A DNA stretch of 64,000 bases from Synchiropus splendidus. Lineage: Eukaryota > Chordata > Actinopteri > Syngnathiformes > Callionymidae. Both the position numbers and the translations under genes were made by a program. The notes under the pieces are model-generated. The model saw only the letters and a list, made by a program, of their open reading frames with translations. It was not told the DNA's origin and ran no database searches. The DNA lies in NCBI RefSeq assembly GCF_027744825.2, contig NC_071335.1, forward strand, positions 18,326,501 through 18,390,500, in the 5' to 3' direction. Of the stretch, positions 1-12,500 are shown one piece after another. Positions within the stretch are counted from its first letter, which is position 1. Every line of letters starts with the position of its first letter.

Positions 1-1499
1 TCAGGAGATATAAATGCTCTAATTTGTTTGAAAATGTGATGACGTGTAAACAATAGAACTTGTTAGGTTCACAAGATTTTGTCTCTTGCTATTTCTGAGT
101 CTGTGTTTTAACAACAAATCTCATCCAGCAACTCCATGTTTTATTCGCCCTTCTACAGATGACTAAACCAATTACACCCGGGCTGAAGATTAAATATCTG
201 TAGCCGTAACCAAAGCTCTCCGCAGATCCTCTCAGCACATCCGCGCGTGTCTGCTGGTGCTACTGTGTGTGTACAGGCAGTCACTAACTTGCCTTGTAGC
301 CAGCCCTGTATTCCTGGTATTGCTGTGGTCGATAAGACAGTGGCATGCAATATTAATGCAACCTTCCAGTGGAGTTGGTAAGAGGCTCGGACAGCCTCCT
401 CTACTGTTTCACAGAGAACTGAGAGCAAACACAGCGGTGAGGACAAGAGAGGTAGAGGAGAACAGACAGCGGAGAGGAGGTGGGAGGGGAGGGTGGGGGC
501 CAGAAATGATAAAGACGACATGGAATGTATAAAGACAGGCAGGAGGATGGAAAAGTTGTGCAATAAAGGCGAACGGAAACAAGCTAAAACACCAAAGAAT
601 GAGGAGGGCAAGGAAGGTCAGAGAGGGAAAGGACATAGAGAAACATAATAGCAGTGGGAGAGCGCTGATACCAGGAGGGAAAGCATGTTGGATTTGAGGA
701 GAAAAAAAAAAGTAAAAATCCTAACAGTTCTCACCTGAGCTGAACAACTGGAATAGCTTGCTTCATGACAAACTCATTTGAATTCAATGGACAATTGGAT
801 GGTGACAACTGCTAAACATACACAGACACATGCTTTACATAAGAAGGGGAAATGTCCCACAGGGAAACATGGACACAGGAAGGCAAATAGGTTCTTATTT
901 ACTGCACCCGATATCTCACTTTGTGTGCACAAAACACAGAGGGCTGCTCCATCGATGGCATGTGACTGACAAAGAGTTTGTGTTGAATCCAGGGTGGAGA
1001 CAAATTTGGGATTGGAAAAATTCAAATTTGACGTGAAATACATTGCTGTTTCCAAGAAACCCCTTCTATTGCCTTGTGGGAACCTCCCAAAGAGATTAAT
1101 AATTGCGAATAATTTGCCTTTTCCAACAAAGATTTTACGTCGATACTGAACACTACTATTGACACACATTGAATTGAAAGGTTCAGCATTCTGAGTGGCA
1201 TGATTCTCGGATACACCAAAGATATCAATTGGAATTTCTCAAAAATCCAATTGTACATTTTTTTTCTTTTCAAATTTAATTCAAATTCATCAAATTTAGA
1301 ATGTTCTGAGGTTTGATAACACTGACTGCTGGAGGGAAATGTACTAATATAGAATTCCTCCCCCAAACCATGAGGTCTAAATGTCCCGATATCTTTGAAG
1401 TGGAAGTGCTTGGCTTCACATATGGAAATGAAAGGCCTCCTAACTTGCTTTGTACGCTTCTTCAGCGCGACCAAAGTATATGTACTGTACAGTTGTGAC
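1..1499. other. Unique non-coding sequence
   Basis: No gene or named repeat is seen. The stretch includes a purine-rich tract around 400-700 (AGAGG/GGAGG-rich) whose complement gives a low-complexity serine/proline/leucine-rich frame; such frames come from biased composition. Frames on both strands are short, overlap one another and carry no recognisable domain. A real small exon cannot be excluded by eye. Confidence 0.6.
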
Positions 1500-1682
1500 G
1501 GGTCAATGAGGTTTCATGAAACACTGTCCTCATTTTCTGAGGCCAACAGATGGCACCGTCTGCTGTAAAATGTTTCAACTTGAACAAGAAATTCAACTAA
1601 ACCTCACATCATTTCAAAACCAAGAACGCCATCTAGTGGTCTCTGAAAATTAGGACAGTGTTTCACGATACCTCATCTACCC
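1500..1682. mobile_element. GGG-ended MITE, copy 1 of 3
   Basis: The two ends form long inverted repeats of about 40 bp. The left end reads GGGTCAATGAGGTTTCATGA and the right end, reverse-complemented, reads GGGTAGATGAGGTATCGTGA; both continue into GAAACACTGTCCT and TTTTC-GAGRCCA. The middle carries AAACCTCACATCATT, which recurs in the copies at 18428 and 46325. The element is 183 bp with no coding capacity, so it is a non-autonomous DNA transposon. No unambiguous target-site duplication is visible, so the superfamily is left open. Confidence 0.8.
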
Positions 1683-4471
1683 ATCAATAGTATGCAGTTA
1701 GTAAGTAGTGATATATGCATTGATTCATAACACAGAGGCATAAAGAAAATGTGCATTGTTGAAGAAAAAGTGAGGTCACATCAAACAACACCGGACAAAT
1801 GAATACCATGACATAAATACTGAATTAAATGACTGTAAAATAATGTTAATAATGTTTTTAAATTCCTCTTCCTGACATTAATGATCGGGGGTTTCAGTTC
1901 ATAATTTCTGTTTTGTTCTGTCCCTTTTGCTCTCTGCCATCTTACTTACACTTGCTCTTCTGCTGGGCCACAAATTCATTTTAATAATAATAATAATAAT
2001 AGCTCAGAAATGACTCTTAAATTATCAGCTACCGACGGTGAAGTTCACAGATATCATAGCAACACTTGGAAGGAAGTGTTGCTATGGAAATAAGCCTGTT
2101 GCATTTTGAAGCCGTAATCGTTTCTTCCTATTTGCGCGCAAAGGAGAAGATAAATCAGGCATGGCATGGATTTAAATCTGTTTAGCATCCAGGCTGCGTT
2201 TCTCTTCTTGGGTTGCCAAGTCTCTTTGTATGTTGCCGGTGTAAAAATGCATAACTCAGAGCCATCACAGCCCGCTTTTATCATCAAGTATCACCGAGCA
2301 AAGTACACTGGTGAGGCACTTCATAATGCATTAACAGATCTCAAGTGGTTTAACTGCAGCTTTGCTCATAGAACTGCTGATTCAAATTCATAGAAATACT
2401 GTAATAAAGAAAAACGCAGCCTCTTCTTTCGCACGCAGACTTTGGATCCACTTGTCGCCAATGATATTTATAGTACAACCGATGATCGAATTACAGTTTT
2501 TGATGGATATTTCCATCAGAGAAAATGCTGCGGGCGAGAAGATGGAAAGCGTTGTTTAATGATTTTACAGGATGAGTGGGTTTGTGTTTGTTTCTTAGGG
2601 GATGTAGACAAAGCGCGTGTAAAAAAGAAATCGACTATGATCTGATTATTTTAGCGCTGACAACAAAGACAATATTATATGCCTTGAAAAAAATAAAACC
2701 AAAAAAAACGCATGTAAACTGATGGGATCGTCATCAATCATCGACACGTACGCTTTCTTTGCGTTGGTCACCTGGCAGGTGACGTGAGGAATTCCAAGGC
2801 TGTCAGATTGAACAATACATGTTGCACAGTGCTGCTGAGAGAACGTCCAGCAGGAGAGAGAAATCAAAAGCACAGTTCAGTCTGGCTGGGTTTTAATATA
2901 GGAGAAAATGTCCATGCAACAGACACATAGCTTCAAGTGGTTTGTTGTCACCACCCCTTACACTTGTTTCAAAACCATTTCATGAAACCAATAAATCACA
3001 CTGGCTTGGTTTTGAGAAGCTAAAACAAGCTGGACTTCACGCAGATTGTCACCTTCACAATACAGAACAGAAGAGGTTTGTTGCGTCATCACAGAGGTCG
3101 ATAAAGATCAAAGGACAATTGCAGCCACTTGTTATACACAAACAAGACTTCTCTACTGCTTATAACGTTCCTCCTGAGCGGGGTCTGTAATTGCATTTTT
3201 AGGACCTAACATGGCCATTCGTTCTTCTTCTTTCATCTTCAACAAAGCTTAATGTTAAATACAAAGTCCAAGATAAGAGCCAGTGACCTTTGAGAAGAGA
3301 TGTATCGCTGAAAAGTGAAGAGGGATGAGAGGGGTCTTCCGTGCGCCATCTTCTCACCGGTGAAGCACTCGTTTCAGAACATTGTTAACAATCTCTATTT
3401 GGAATTCATCACCACAAATAACCCATTAAACGGTAAGCTGGCAATTACGGCATTGTTAGAACCAGCCCCTGTACCTCGGAGCCCGGGTTGCAATGTTGAA
3501 TCTTTTCGAGGTTGATTCGAGCGAGGTTTCTCATAAGCAAACTGCCCTCAACCCCTTTTCGCTTATACTCATTTTCTCTTTCCCCCGGGCGCAATGCAAG
3601 CATTAACTCAGAGCCTGATTTGTTTTCGCTTACTTTAAACAAATCTGTAACAAAGTAAAGCGAGCGGCTGGAATATTAGAATTTCTTCAGAGCTCCACCG
3701 AGCTGTCAGCTTTAGGCGACACATTTGTACCCAGATTTAATGAATTCTACAATGTGTAATGTTTCAATAATTCACAAAACACAGTGTCACATCTTGTAAA
3801 CTTCCTCTCTTTCACGGTGTGGTCCCTTTTATTTCTCTGTTCAAACAGGCAAACATCCTGTTTGTTTGGGCGGCTATTTCATTTCTTCATTTCAAGACAA
3901 TTGAGGATTGAGCGACACTTTGTTTTGCTTTATTTGGAAAAACACCTGGTGGAAATGAGAGGACAGCACTAGATTCAACAAAAAACAGCAACGTAAGCAT
4001 GTGCCATTATCGGTCATATTTGTTATTAAGACGCTTCAAACACAAATCTGAGAAGCCACTGGTGAGATGACGCTTTTATCTTTGATTCTCTGATTCATTC
4101 CCACAAAAGGGCCATAGATATATAAATCTAAAGTTGCTTTGAAAACCAGTGTCATTTCATAAAGACTCTTGGTTACACAGTGTCATCTTCGAAGAGCAAT
4201 TTGAGCTTCAGTTGCGTGGGCACTTTCTCTTTACTCTGAATGATCGGAGATTGAATCTTCCCTGTTTTCATGATGGGAAACATGTTCGACTCCGCCGTGT
4301 GTGCTCATGCACCAAGCATTTACTCTCAAGTACTCTGACATGACACGCAACACTACTTGCTCAATCCATTCTTAAATAAACTACCAGTTACCTGGCAACA
4401 CATTTTGGCAAACAATATTACATACGTACTTTTTCAGTGAACCACCGCTTGGTCGTGTTCTTCTTTGTGGG
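1683..4471. other. Unique non-coding sequence with small hairpin
   Basis: No gene is seen. There is a short (AAT)n run at about 1981-2000, an exact hairpin at 2055-2086 listed separately, and otherwise AT-rich unique DNA. Short frames such as 2166-2393 and 2942-3190 have no recognisable domain and no matching frame nearby. Confidence 0.55.
2055..2086. repeat. Perfect 13-bp hairpin
   Basis: CATAGCAACACTT at 2055-2067 is followed by a 6-base loop and then its exact reverse complement at 2074-2086. The stem does not extend past 13 bp, too short for a typical microRNA precursor, and the arms do not match any element end found elsewhere in the window. Confidence 0.85.
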
Positions 4472-4606
4472 GAGTGCTGGAGCCTATCCGAGTGGTCATT
4501 GGCGAGAAGCAGTTTCAGACTGTCCATTTAACCTAGTGAGCATGTCTTTGGGCTGTGAGAGGAAACCGGAGTACCCGGAGAAAACCCACCCTGGCACAGG
4601 CAGCAT
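4472..4606 (+). repeat. Relic of widespread animal dispersed repeat
   Basis: The segment contains the phrase GTGCTGGAGCCTATCCGAG, then GGCGAGAAGCAG, then a TGTCTTTGGGCTGTGAGAGG block and GGAGTACCCGGAGAAAACCC. This order is characteristic of a very common interspersed repeat in fish and other animals. Against the usual form it has lost the middle part that normally lies between the first and last blocks. It is a decayed fragment without coding capacity. The family assignment rests on memory of the motif order only. Confidence 0.65.
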
Positions 4607-5503
4607 ATTGCTCAAAAAAAGTATAATTTCTTATATGTGTATCTACTCATAGTATGGATGCAATAGAAGTTACAGGTTTCAGGTGATTCTTTCTTTTCCT
4701 CACAGTTCTGCTCATCTAACTGTTGCCAACTGTGGCACCTCTCCAGGGTGATGATCCCATTGCTGCCCCGACAGCGACATCCACCTGACACCTCACAGGT
4801 CATCGCTGCCCGCTGGTCTTAACACCTTTTTCGGCAATCACTTGTTTTTGTACCGACAAGCTTGTCATCATCAGTCCCCATGCTGTTGCCTCTCTTTCGC
4901 TCTGCTTTCTCTTTTAGTCTTAGTCAGGCGCTGTCATTGACCATAGTTACTCATGTAAAAAGAACTCACCCCAAATACGTCGGGAGCCCATGTGAGGAGC
5001 AAGACAGGTGGTGACAAGCCAAAGATGACACTTGCATCACCAGCAGCACAACAAGGAGGTGGATTGTCTGCGCTTTGTAAAGCCTTATTCTACATAGGGG
5101 CCTGAAGGATGAAACGTCACTTTGCAGATTCATTCCATCTGTGGACTTCTGTTAAACAGTAAACAGTATTAATGTGTGGGTCTGATGTTGGTAAGTTCAG
5201 GCCATCTGCTTGAAAACACCTGATGTCTCAGTGTCTGCACAATTATGTCTTTCATTTATTTTCATCATTGTCCAAGAGCAGTTTTTATGTGCGATCCGGA
5301 AGTTTTTAACTTCATAAAGGTTACATCCACACAAGATGAAAATGTTCAAATCCAATCTTCTTCCATTTAGCACAGGATTCCGTCGGATCTGCAGAAATAA
5401 ATGACCAAAAACAATGTAATATAGAGGCCTGTAGTGGTCTCTGTAATGCTTGGACAACGGCACATGAAGCTTGTTGTCAGCACTAGCATGGCAGCAAAAC
5501 ATA
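4607..5503. other. Unique non-coding sequence
   Basis: No repeat or coding frame can be supported. Overlapping frames on the minus strand near 5197-5562 run into the MITE-1 copy that follows and share no homology with known domains as far as can be judged by eye. Confidence 0.5.
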
Positions 5504-5505
5504 TA

Positions 5506-6232
5506 CAGTGGTGCCTCGGTTTTCAGACGTCCCGGACTTAGAACAAATCGGAGTTCCAACAAAAATTTAGATATTTTTTTGCTTCAAATTTCGAATGAAA
5601 ATCGAGAACTTGAACACCCCCGAAAAAAGCCGCAAAAAACGCCGCAAAAAACGTGCCCGGACCGATCAGTTGACCCACGACGCGCTTTGTTATTGTGTAT
5701 AACGCAGCCTCTGTATTCAGACGTGTCCCGTTAGCTACATTTACTGACTGTTTTTTCTTCATATGGAGGTGTAAAACCTTTCCTGTCTCCACACTGGACT
5801 GTGGTAGAGTGTCACAGGGGAGGTGCTCGCTCTCCACACCACTCCAGGGTTTGATGTCCTGTTGTGGGCTGGAGCTGGGACAGGGATGAGGCGAGTCTGG
5901 GACAGAGCGTGACTTGGTTTATGACTTTGTCACAGCCAAACTGCACAGAAGCGCACATTCAGAGCTGGACACGCACCGGGCACCTCTTCACTTCTGGAGA
6001 GACGTCACTCACTCGGCAACCCCTCCCACATGCAGCGGCCACACACATAGAGGAACAGCGCACCTGCAGCAGACACTCTACATTCACTCCTACAAAAGAC
6101 TGTTTTAAGGCTTGGAACGCATTCTTTCTTTTTCCATTCATTGTCATGGGAAAAATCGATTCCGATTTTGAACAAATCGCTTCTCGAACGGCCGTCTGGA
6201 ACGGATTGTGGTCGAGAACCGAGGTACCCTTG
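5506..6232 (+). mobile_element. MITE-1 copy A (pogo/Tigger-like), full length
   Basis: This 727-bp element starts CAGTGGTGCCTCGGTTTTC and ends with the imperfect inverse, CGAGAACCGAGGTACC followed by a decayed CTTG. It is flanked by TA at 5504-5505 and 6233-6234, as expected of Tc1/mariner/pogo insertions. The body is GC-rich and nearly identical to the other seven copies in the window. It has no transposase-like frame: the recurring 64- and about 115-residue frames inside all copies have no DDE motif or DNA-binding helix and are by-products of sequence conservation. It was probably mobilised in trans by an autonomous relative. The pogo/Tigger label comes from the terminal CAGTGG-ACCTCGG pattern and TA target and is inference. 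Confidence 0.85.
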
Positions 6233-6234
6233 TA

Positions 6235-6514
6235 CAAGTAACATCTGACTTACGACCTGCTTGACTTACGACCACCAGATGCTTTTTTAAATTTTATTCA
6301 ATGTCTGGCACCGCAGCACGTAGCAGCCCGACAACACGTACGACAGTTACAGCAGCACAGTGTCCCAGCATCTCACTCTCAGACAGCGATCTAGCACTAC
6401 AGTAGAACCTATAACCCTCGCGTCGGCTATTTTGAATGCAATTCAACTTACGTCCAATCCGACTTTCGACCGGTTGGTCGGAACCAATCCCGGTCGTATG
6501 TTGGATGTCACTTG
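6235..6514. mobile_element. Second TA-flanked MITE, abutting MITE-1 copy A
   Basis: The left end CAAGTAACATCTGACTTACG and the inverse of the right end, CAAGTGACATCCAACATACG, agree at 16 of 20 positions and both continue as ACC. The 280-bp element lies between TA 6233-6234 and TA 6515-6516. The first of these is also the right target duplication of MITE-1 copy A, so one element inserted into the TA bordering the other. Its inside contains further repeats of the ACTTACGACC / GACTTTCGACC motif. No coding capacity. Confidence 0.8.
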
Positions 6515-9500
6515 TATAAGCACATAAGCTCCTGTTTGACTGTGATTCGAGCAAATAAAAGTTTGCTCGTAGTATTAAACGTGAAAGTGACTGCCTTTTC
6601 TGTGGCGCATGCGATTAAAGATTTGTGTATTCACAATAAGATCAATTGTTGAGTCCAGTCCAGGAGCGGTCTGTGTGTATAAAAGGCCTGTCTGACACAG
6701 AACTATTGTGTGTGTACACGACCCACTCTGTCTCTGTGTGGACAAGGCCACAGTTTAACTGGAAGCACCATGTTAATCAGAGGTGATCACCAACAGGACG
6801 GCGTGGCATTGTTCACACTCTTCTGTCAGCTGCAGGGTAGACAGACGGAAGAGGTCACAACACGTCCCTCAGCAGTCTCTGCTGGGGTACAAATCATCCA
6901 GCGTTTGTACTTGACTGAAACAGCAGACAGATTCCAACTTGATTTGTTTATCTCCATGGCAGTTTGATCAGGCTGGATGTTTCCCACTATGACTGCTCAC
7001 ACGCGACACGTCCGGCGGACCACCGAGCGCTGTGATTTTCAAAAAGCTTTTCATGCTTACGATCCAGACCAACATTCTGTCTGCGGAGTATTAATTCCTC
7101 TCACACCAGCTGGCACCTCTCATTGCTTTTCCAGGATGTTTGCCAGATTCATTAGAAACAGACCACAGTAGCACCTGAAGCCCGGGTGGATCAGTGGTGA
7201 CCTTTCATGTCAGAAATCCCAAAATGTTGACAGTCACTCATTCCATTGAACAAGGAACAGAAAGGTCACGAAATGATCTGCATGGCATAGTATTCCCGTC
7301 GAATATTGACGCCATACTGACTGGAAAATATAACTGATACTCCATTTTTTCATTTTTCATTTTCCATTGTATTGTGATATGTTGTGTACAGAGCATGTTA
7401 CCGACAGAATTCCCTTCGGGATTAACACAGTTTTCTGATTCTGATTCACCTCTTGAACATTCCTTTTATAGGGAACACATGGAAGTGTACATTTTCAGTA
7501 CACAGGCAAACATACTGCATATATATGAACCACAAGACAAACTGTGAATGAAGGCCAGGGGATACATTTGGAGTGGCTTCCTCCACTTCCTCTTCTTCCC
7601 TTCACCCCACTCTGCTTGAGTCAGTCCCAGAGGGGCCACAGCTTTCAGCCGCTCCGCTCCGGAACTTTGTGACTCTGAAATCCACAGTTCTGACTCCTGA
7701 TCAATTGTGCCTTCTCATTCCGACGTCCGCTCTGTTGCCTTTAAATCTCTGTAGCTCAAAGGCAAATCCAAAACATGGGTTAATGAAGGGATCAATTGGT
7801 AGCCTTGCGTAACGGCAACATCAGACCGTAAACACTTGAGCAAAAAAGACACGGTACGAGTGAGAGTGACCTGATGGCACCATCGTTGTCTACAAATTTA
7901 GCACAAGTATTCCACAGCACATCTGTAAGCCATGTTTGACACAAAAGGTCAGGGTCCTAAATGAGGGAAGGAAATGCATGGCTGACCAATATATCAGATC
8001 ATAAGAAAGCAGAATAGAGCCGCATTCATCCGCCCGAGAAGAATGACCTTCTGTCAATTTTGCTTCATCAAAATAGACTGATACAAATGATTTAATTCAT
8101 CATTTTCTGGCAGTGACGTTCGCTTTCTCTCCTGGATCTTTCCCTTTGGCATTTTCTGTCGTTTGCTTTGACCTTGGTCGAGAAAACGGGACCTGTGTGC
8201 ATTTTTATTTGTGAAGGCATCATATTAATAGCAGCCCTTGACCAGATCAAAACCTGCACCTTGCAATGAACTTGGTTTCTTGAAGACTTGTCTGCAATTA
8301 ATGTCAAACACGGAGTCTCATTAATGCTTCTTTTCCTACTCACATCTGTGTTGACCTTTTCTTGACAGAACCAAATACACGGATGTGAGGCAGCTGTGAG
8401 GTACAAAGCTTCTTCCCTGTGCAACTGCACTCATAATAACGTCCTCTGAACTTCATGATCAGATGTAGACAAGTGTGAAGCCAGTGACGCTTTAGTGATG
8501 TTGGTTACCAATAACACGAAGGATTATAATATCAGTGACAGAAGAAAAAAAAAAAAAAAAAAAGAAGAAGAAGAAATAAAGAACCGAACAAACTTTGTTT
8601 AAATTTCAGAATTTTTTAATGTCTTTTTAATGTGTGTTTAATGTAATTTTTTTTGGGGGGGGGCTAAATCTGAGACAGGTCTAACACCCGGACCAAGAGA
8701 ACAAGAGAGAGGTCAATTTCCGTCATGAAAGCGGAGGCACTTTTGGATTCAGGACTGCAACAGAGACACATAAGGTGGTAGAGTACAACTCATTGTCTAT
8801 TGGTTCCAAGTGGGTGCCATTTCCTGGTAAAGCTCTCTGTGACAGAGTGGGGAGGGAACTGGTACCAAATAAATCCAAAACAAAGGTCGACCATTCATAT
8901 ATCTTGCAAAACTTCGATTTAGTTTCAACATATTCCCGCCATTCAATTCCGTTCATTGATGCGAAACTTTTTTCCTGCCGAATGATGCAAATTCGAGGTC
9001 ACTACATTCCACCATACCAGTACTGCAACAACCTGAAATGAACGACACAGTTTGTCACAATAGTCACATAAAAGATGCCCAACTTTAGTGATTTCATTGC
9101 ACAATTTGCTTTGCATAATGATGTCAAGTTCCTAGTTCTAGACAGAGCCGAGCATGTGAGAAGCCAAACAAGTGAAGGACGATACCGTCAATATCTAAAT
9201 CCACATTGTATTACAGAACACAGCCGACATTTCATCACTTCTCTATTAGCCCAAACAATCCTTTTTTGTTTGTTTTTCAGTAATGCTGTTTACAAAGTAA
9301 CAAACAAGCACAGCTAAAAACTGCAGTTGAATTCAAGCAAACATGTACAATAGTGACAACTATTCCAGAGCACCAGCAGAAGCCACCGGATACATATAGA
9401 TATGTTTGGCCTGTGAATTCATTCTAATGCTGTCACTGGAACTATTCATTTTTGGAGGAGGAAAATCATGTCATATGTTATTCTTTTTATAGACATTATC

Positions 9501-12500
9501 AAGTCATTAAATGTTAATAGATCTGCATTGCACCTAAAGGGCAGTAAAAATGTGTATAGTTGTGGGAAAAATGGATGAAGGAACAACAGTACTATATATA
9601 TTTTTTCTTTCCTTGAAATTCTCGAAATTCTCTAACTAATACTCAATGATATTATTCACTATACTAGCTATGCGACTAGTGCCCCTCCTGTTCCCCAGGG
9701 CACTTTATCTCAGCTACAGCGAGCTTTAATAAGGATTAAGACTAGATGCTCCTCATTTTAAGATGTTTGTTACAAACCAAGCCAAAGCAGAAATTAAACC
9801 TTTGCACATGTGAAGAAAAAAAAATACATGAGAGGAAACAGGGTTTAAACGGCACAAAGATTAGTGACATCTTTGCTTACAACAGAACCGTGTGGTTTTG
9901 CTGAAACCAGGCGAATCGAAGGCTTTTACCCAACATCTATGAAAGGGCCATGACATTTTCATCTATGAATAGAACATCCGATGTGATTTGATCATGAATA
10001 AATGCATGTTTTCCCCTCCAGAATTGAAAATGTGCATGATCTGTCATGACAGTTTCATAGTAAAGGATGGCATGGGGTTAGCACGAAACCACGATTGTGG
10101 CAAACACCTTCAGAAAACTTTACTCCTGTCAAACAGAACAAAAGGATACATCAAAGGATATCTGGTTTCACAACTCAACACTAACTCTTAAAGTAATGAC
10201 ATTTGATCTACTGCAATAGTAAATGGACTTTTATTGAATCGGACACTTTCGTCCCTCCTTTTTGAAATCTACACCTTTCAAGTGAACCCCTGGTTAACCT
10301 CTTGCCTAGTGTGGATGATGTGTTTGCATGACAGACCAGAAAGGTTAAAAGCAGAGTCGTACCATGTCAGAAGTTTACCATTGACAAAAGGCTACTGATT
10401 CAAACTGATGCTTTTGAATGAAGTTTTCGCTCTGTATTGAAAGTGGTGTGCTGTGTGTTGTGTTACTGAAACATCTTTGCAGTACATTCCTTACCCCTGT
10501 TAAAAGCTGAATCTGATCTTTGTTGATCCGTTTTTCAGGTTCTGCCTCCACCCTCCTGTGTTCCAGCGATAGGAGTCACACACAAATGTTTCAGGGGGCT
10601 AGCAACGTCGACCATGCCCTTCCGTATCTGGCAACATCCGCCATAGTTTTCTCTACTGCAGTCCACTCGAAGGCTAAAGGATAAAAGATCATTTTGAGAA
10701 TGGGAGGCCTGTAATATACCAGGAGGTCTTGCTGGTCAGCCTACTGCACTGATACATGGCTTTCCAAAAAGGTATAAACGTACTTCCTTCCACAGCACAT
10801 CAAGATGCTGTGGGCAGTGCATCATGAAAAATAAATAAATAAAAATGGAGAGTTAGGCTTAAGCTCAGCAGTGGCGCTCCTTTCGCTTTATGTTGTCAAT
10901 TGTGTCACTTGGTGTATATAGCACCGCAGATGATCTTGCACGTTAGTCATGGTGCCTTGTAGAGCAGTAAGGCCATTGTCGCATTCCGTTTGGAGACTCA
11001 CACAGGAGGGGAAAACACTTGAATCTATTGTAAGATCTATGCATGTAAAGTCGAAGGCTGACTTGTAGTTACCAAAAGTGCCCTTGCAAAATATGAAGAT
11101 GAAAATATGCTGAGAAGGTTGAGGTCCTGCAATGTATGGCATTGTCTCTGGTAGTATACACTCAAAACTGTTGCTCCATTGGGAGAGTTGCTGCTGTTGC
11201 TACCAGGTGGTAGATTTTAAAAAAAGTTAATTCCATAGGATTTTACAAAAGGCAAACACAAGTGTCTCGATCTCACGATCAAAAACACACATCCTCATGA
11301 GTCATACCTTTCATAGAGGTGGTTTGGTATCTGGTATCTATCCCATGGCTCCATGAACAGGTGTTGTAGTGAAAATTTGTAGGCGAACCTGGTTAAGTTA
11401 ATAGCATTGTGCAGGCTTGCTTTTTCAAATGGATAAAAGTCGACCTTTCGCTTACAAGCAAAAGTGATGTTTCACACTGTTGATAACTCACCACTGTTGG
11501 ACAAGTGAACGGAATGCTTCTTGGATGAAACATCAGCTGCTGGTTTGAAAGGGTACTCCGAATAGAACGTGATAAAAACACACCAATTTTTTTTTCCCAT
11601 AAATGGAGGGTGTTTGTCAATAACAAACCATTGACTTTCATGGCTCACTGCATTGAGAAGAGCACAGATGAAAGGGAGAAAGCCTGACATTAAACTCCAC
11701 AAAGTTAACTAATGCCTGGGCTTGGTTATCAATCGAATTACCTTGACACACACAAGCGTTCATGTTGGAGAGGAAAAGAGCAACTTCTACTTGAAATAAA
11801 ATTGTTGAACAAGCTGGTCAAGTTGTGAACATGAAAGTGGTATTTGAATCACAATTTTTTTTGTAGTGAGAGCAAAGGGAGAGGCATTTTGAGTCGCAAC
11901 TATGTTATCGCCTCATGGAAATAGAAAGGTGATCTGTGATAATATGTGAAGGATGAGTCAAGTTAGACAACCAAATATAGGCACGTTTTTAACCCAAATA
12001 ATTGTATCCTTTGTTCAATATGGTAGGGAAGCAAATTGTAAATCTCTGGCTCAAGGTGGTCGCTTGCCTGCTTATCCAACACCTGCAGGACATGAAGGTA
12101 CCGTATCGTTAACTTTATTCTGTGTTGTTTGTTCTTTCATTTCCAAACCAGTTTCCACTTCAAGTTGAGCAGAGGAAATCTCCCCAGAGACAGAAATGAC
12201 TCCTGCCTTTAACATTATTATATTGACTCTGGGTTTAGTCAGAGTGAACTGGAATCGACTGTTCTGATTGCTTTTCAAGGATTTACCTCTCGGCACTCGC
12301 AGTTGAGCTGCAACACGGCTATTATTCCAAATTGAAAAATTGTAATAAGATATCTAAGTAAATACTAATAAAAATGTATATGTGTAAACTACGATTGAGG
12401 CCTCAGGTTTGTTTGTTCTCTAGAAATGGTAATATAAGAGATATATATTGATGTCATGTGTTTGAAAAAGCATCGGAAACCAATCCAGATCAATTGAAGA

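Noticed and set aside
153..611. 152-codon minus-strand frame with leucine/serine/proline-rich sequence
   Set aside because: It derives from purine-rich low-complexity DNA, overlaps other frames and shows no coherent signal peptide plus domain.
5695..6241. Repeated 64-residue and about 115-residue open frames (starting MYNAASVCRR and MGWSWDRDEA) found at many places in the window
   Set aside because: They track MITE-1 copies exactly, appear on both strands and in overlapping phases, and show no transposase or other domain. They are conserved because the element is conserved.
6676..6686. TATA-box-like TGTATAAAAGG
   Set aside because: There is no initiator, splice donor or coding frame that would support a promoter; a short A/T-rich match is expected by chance.
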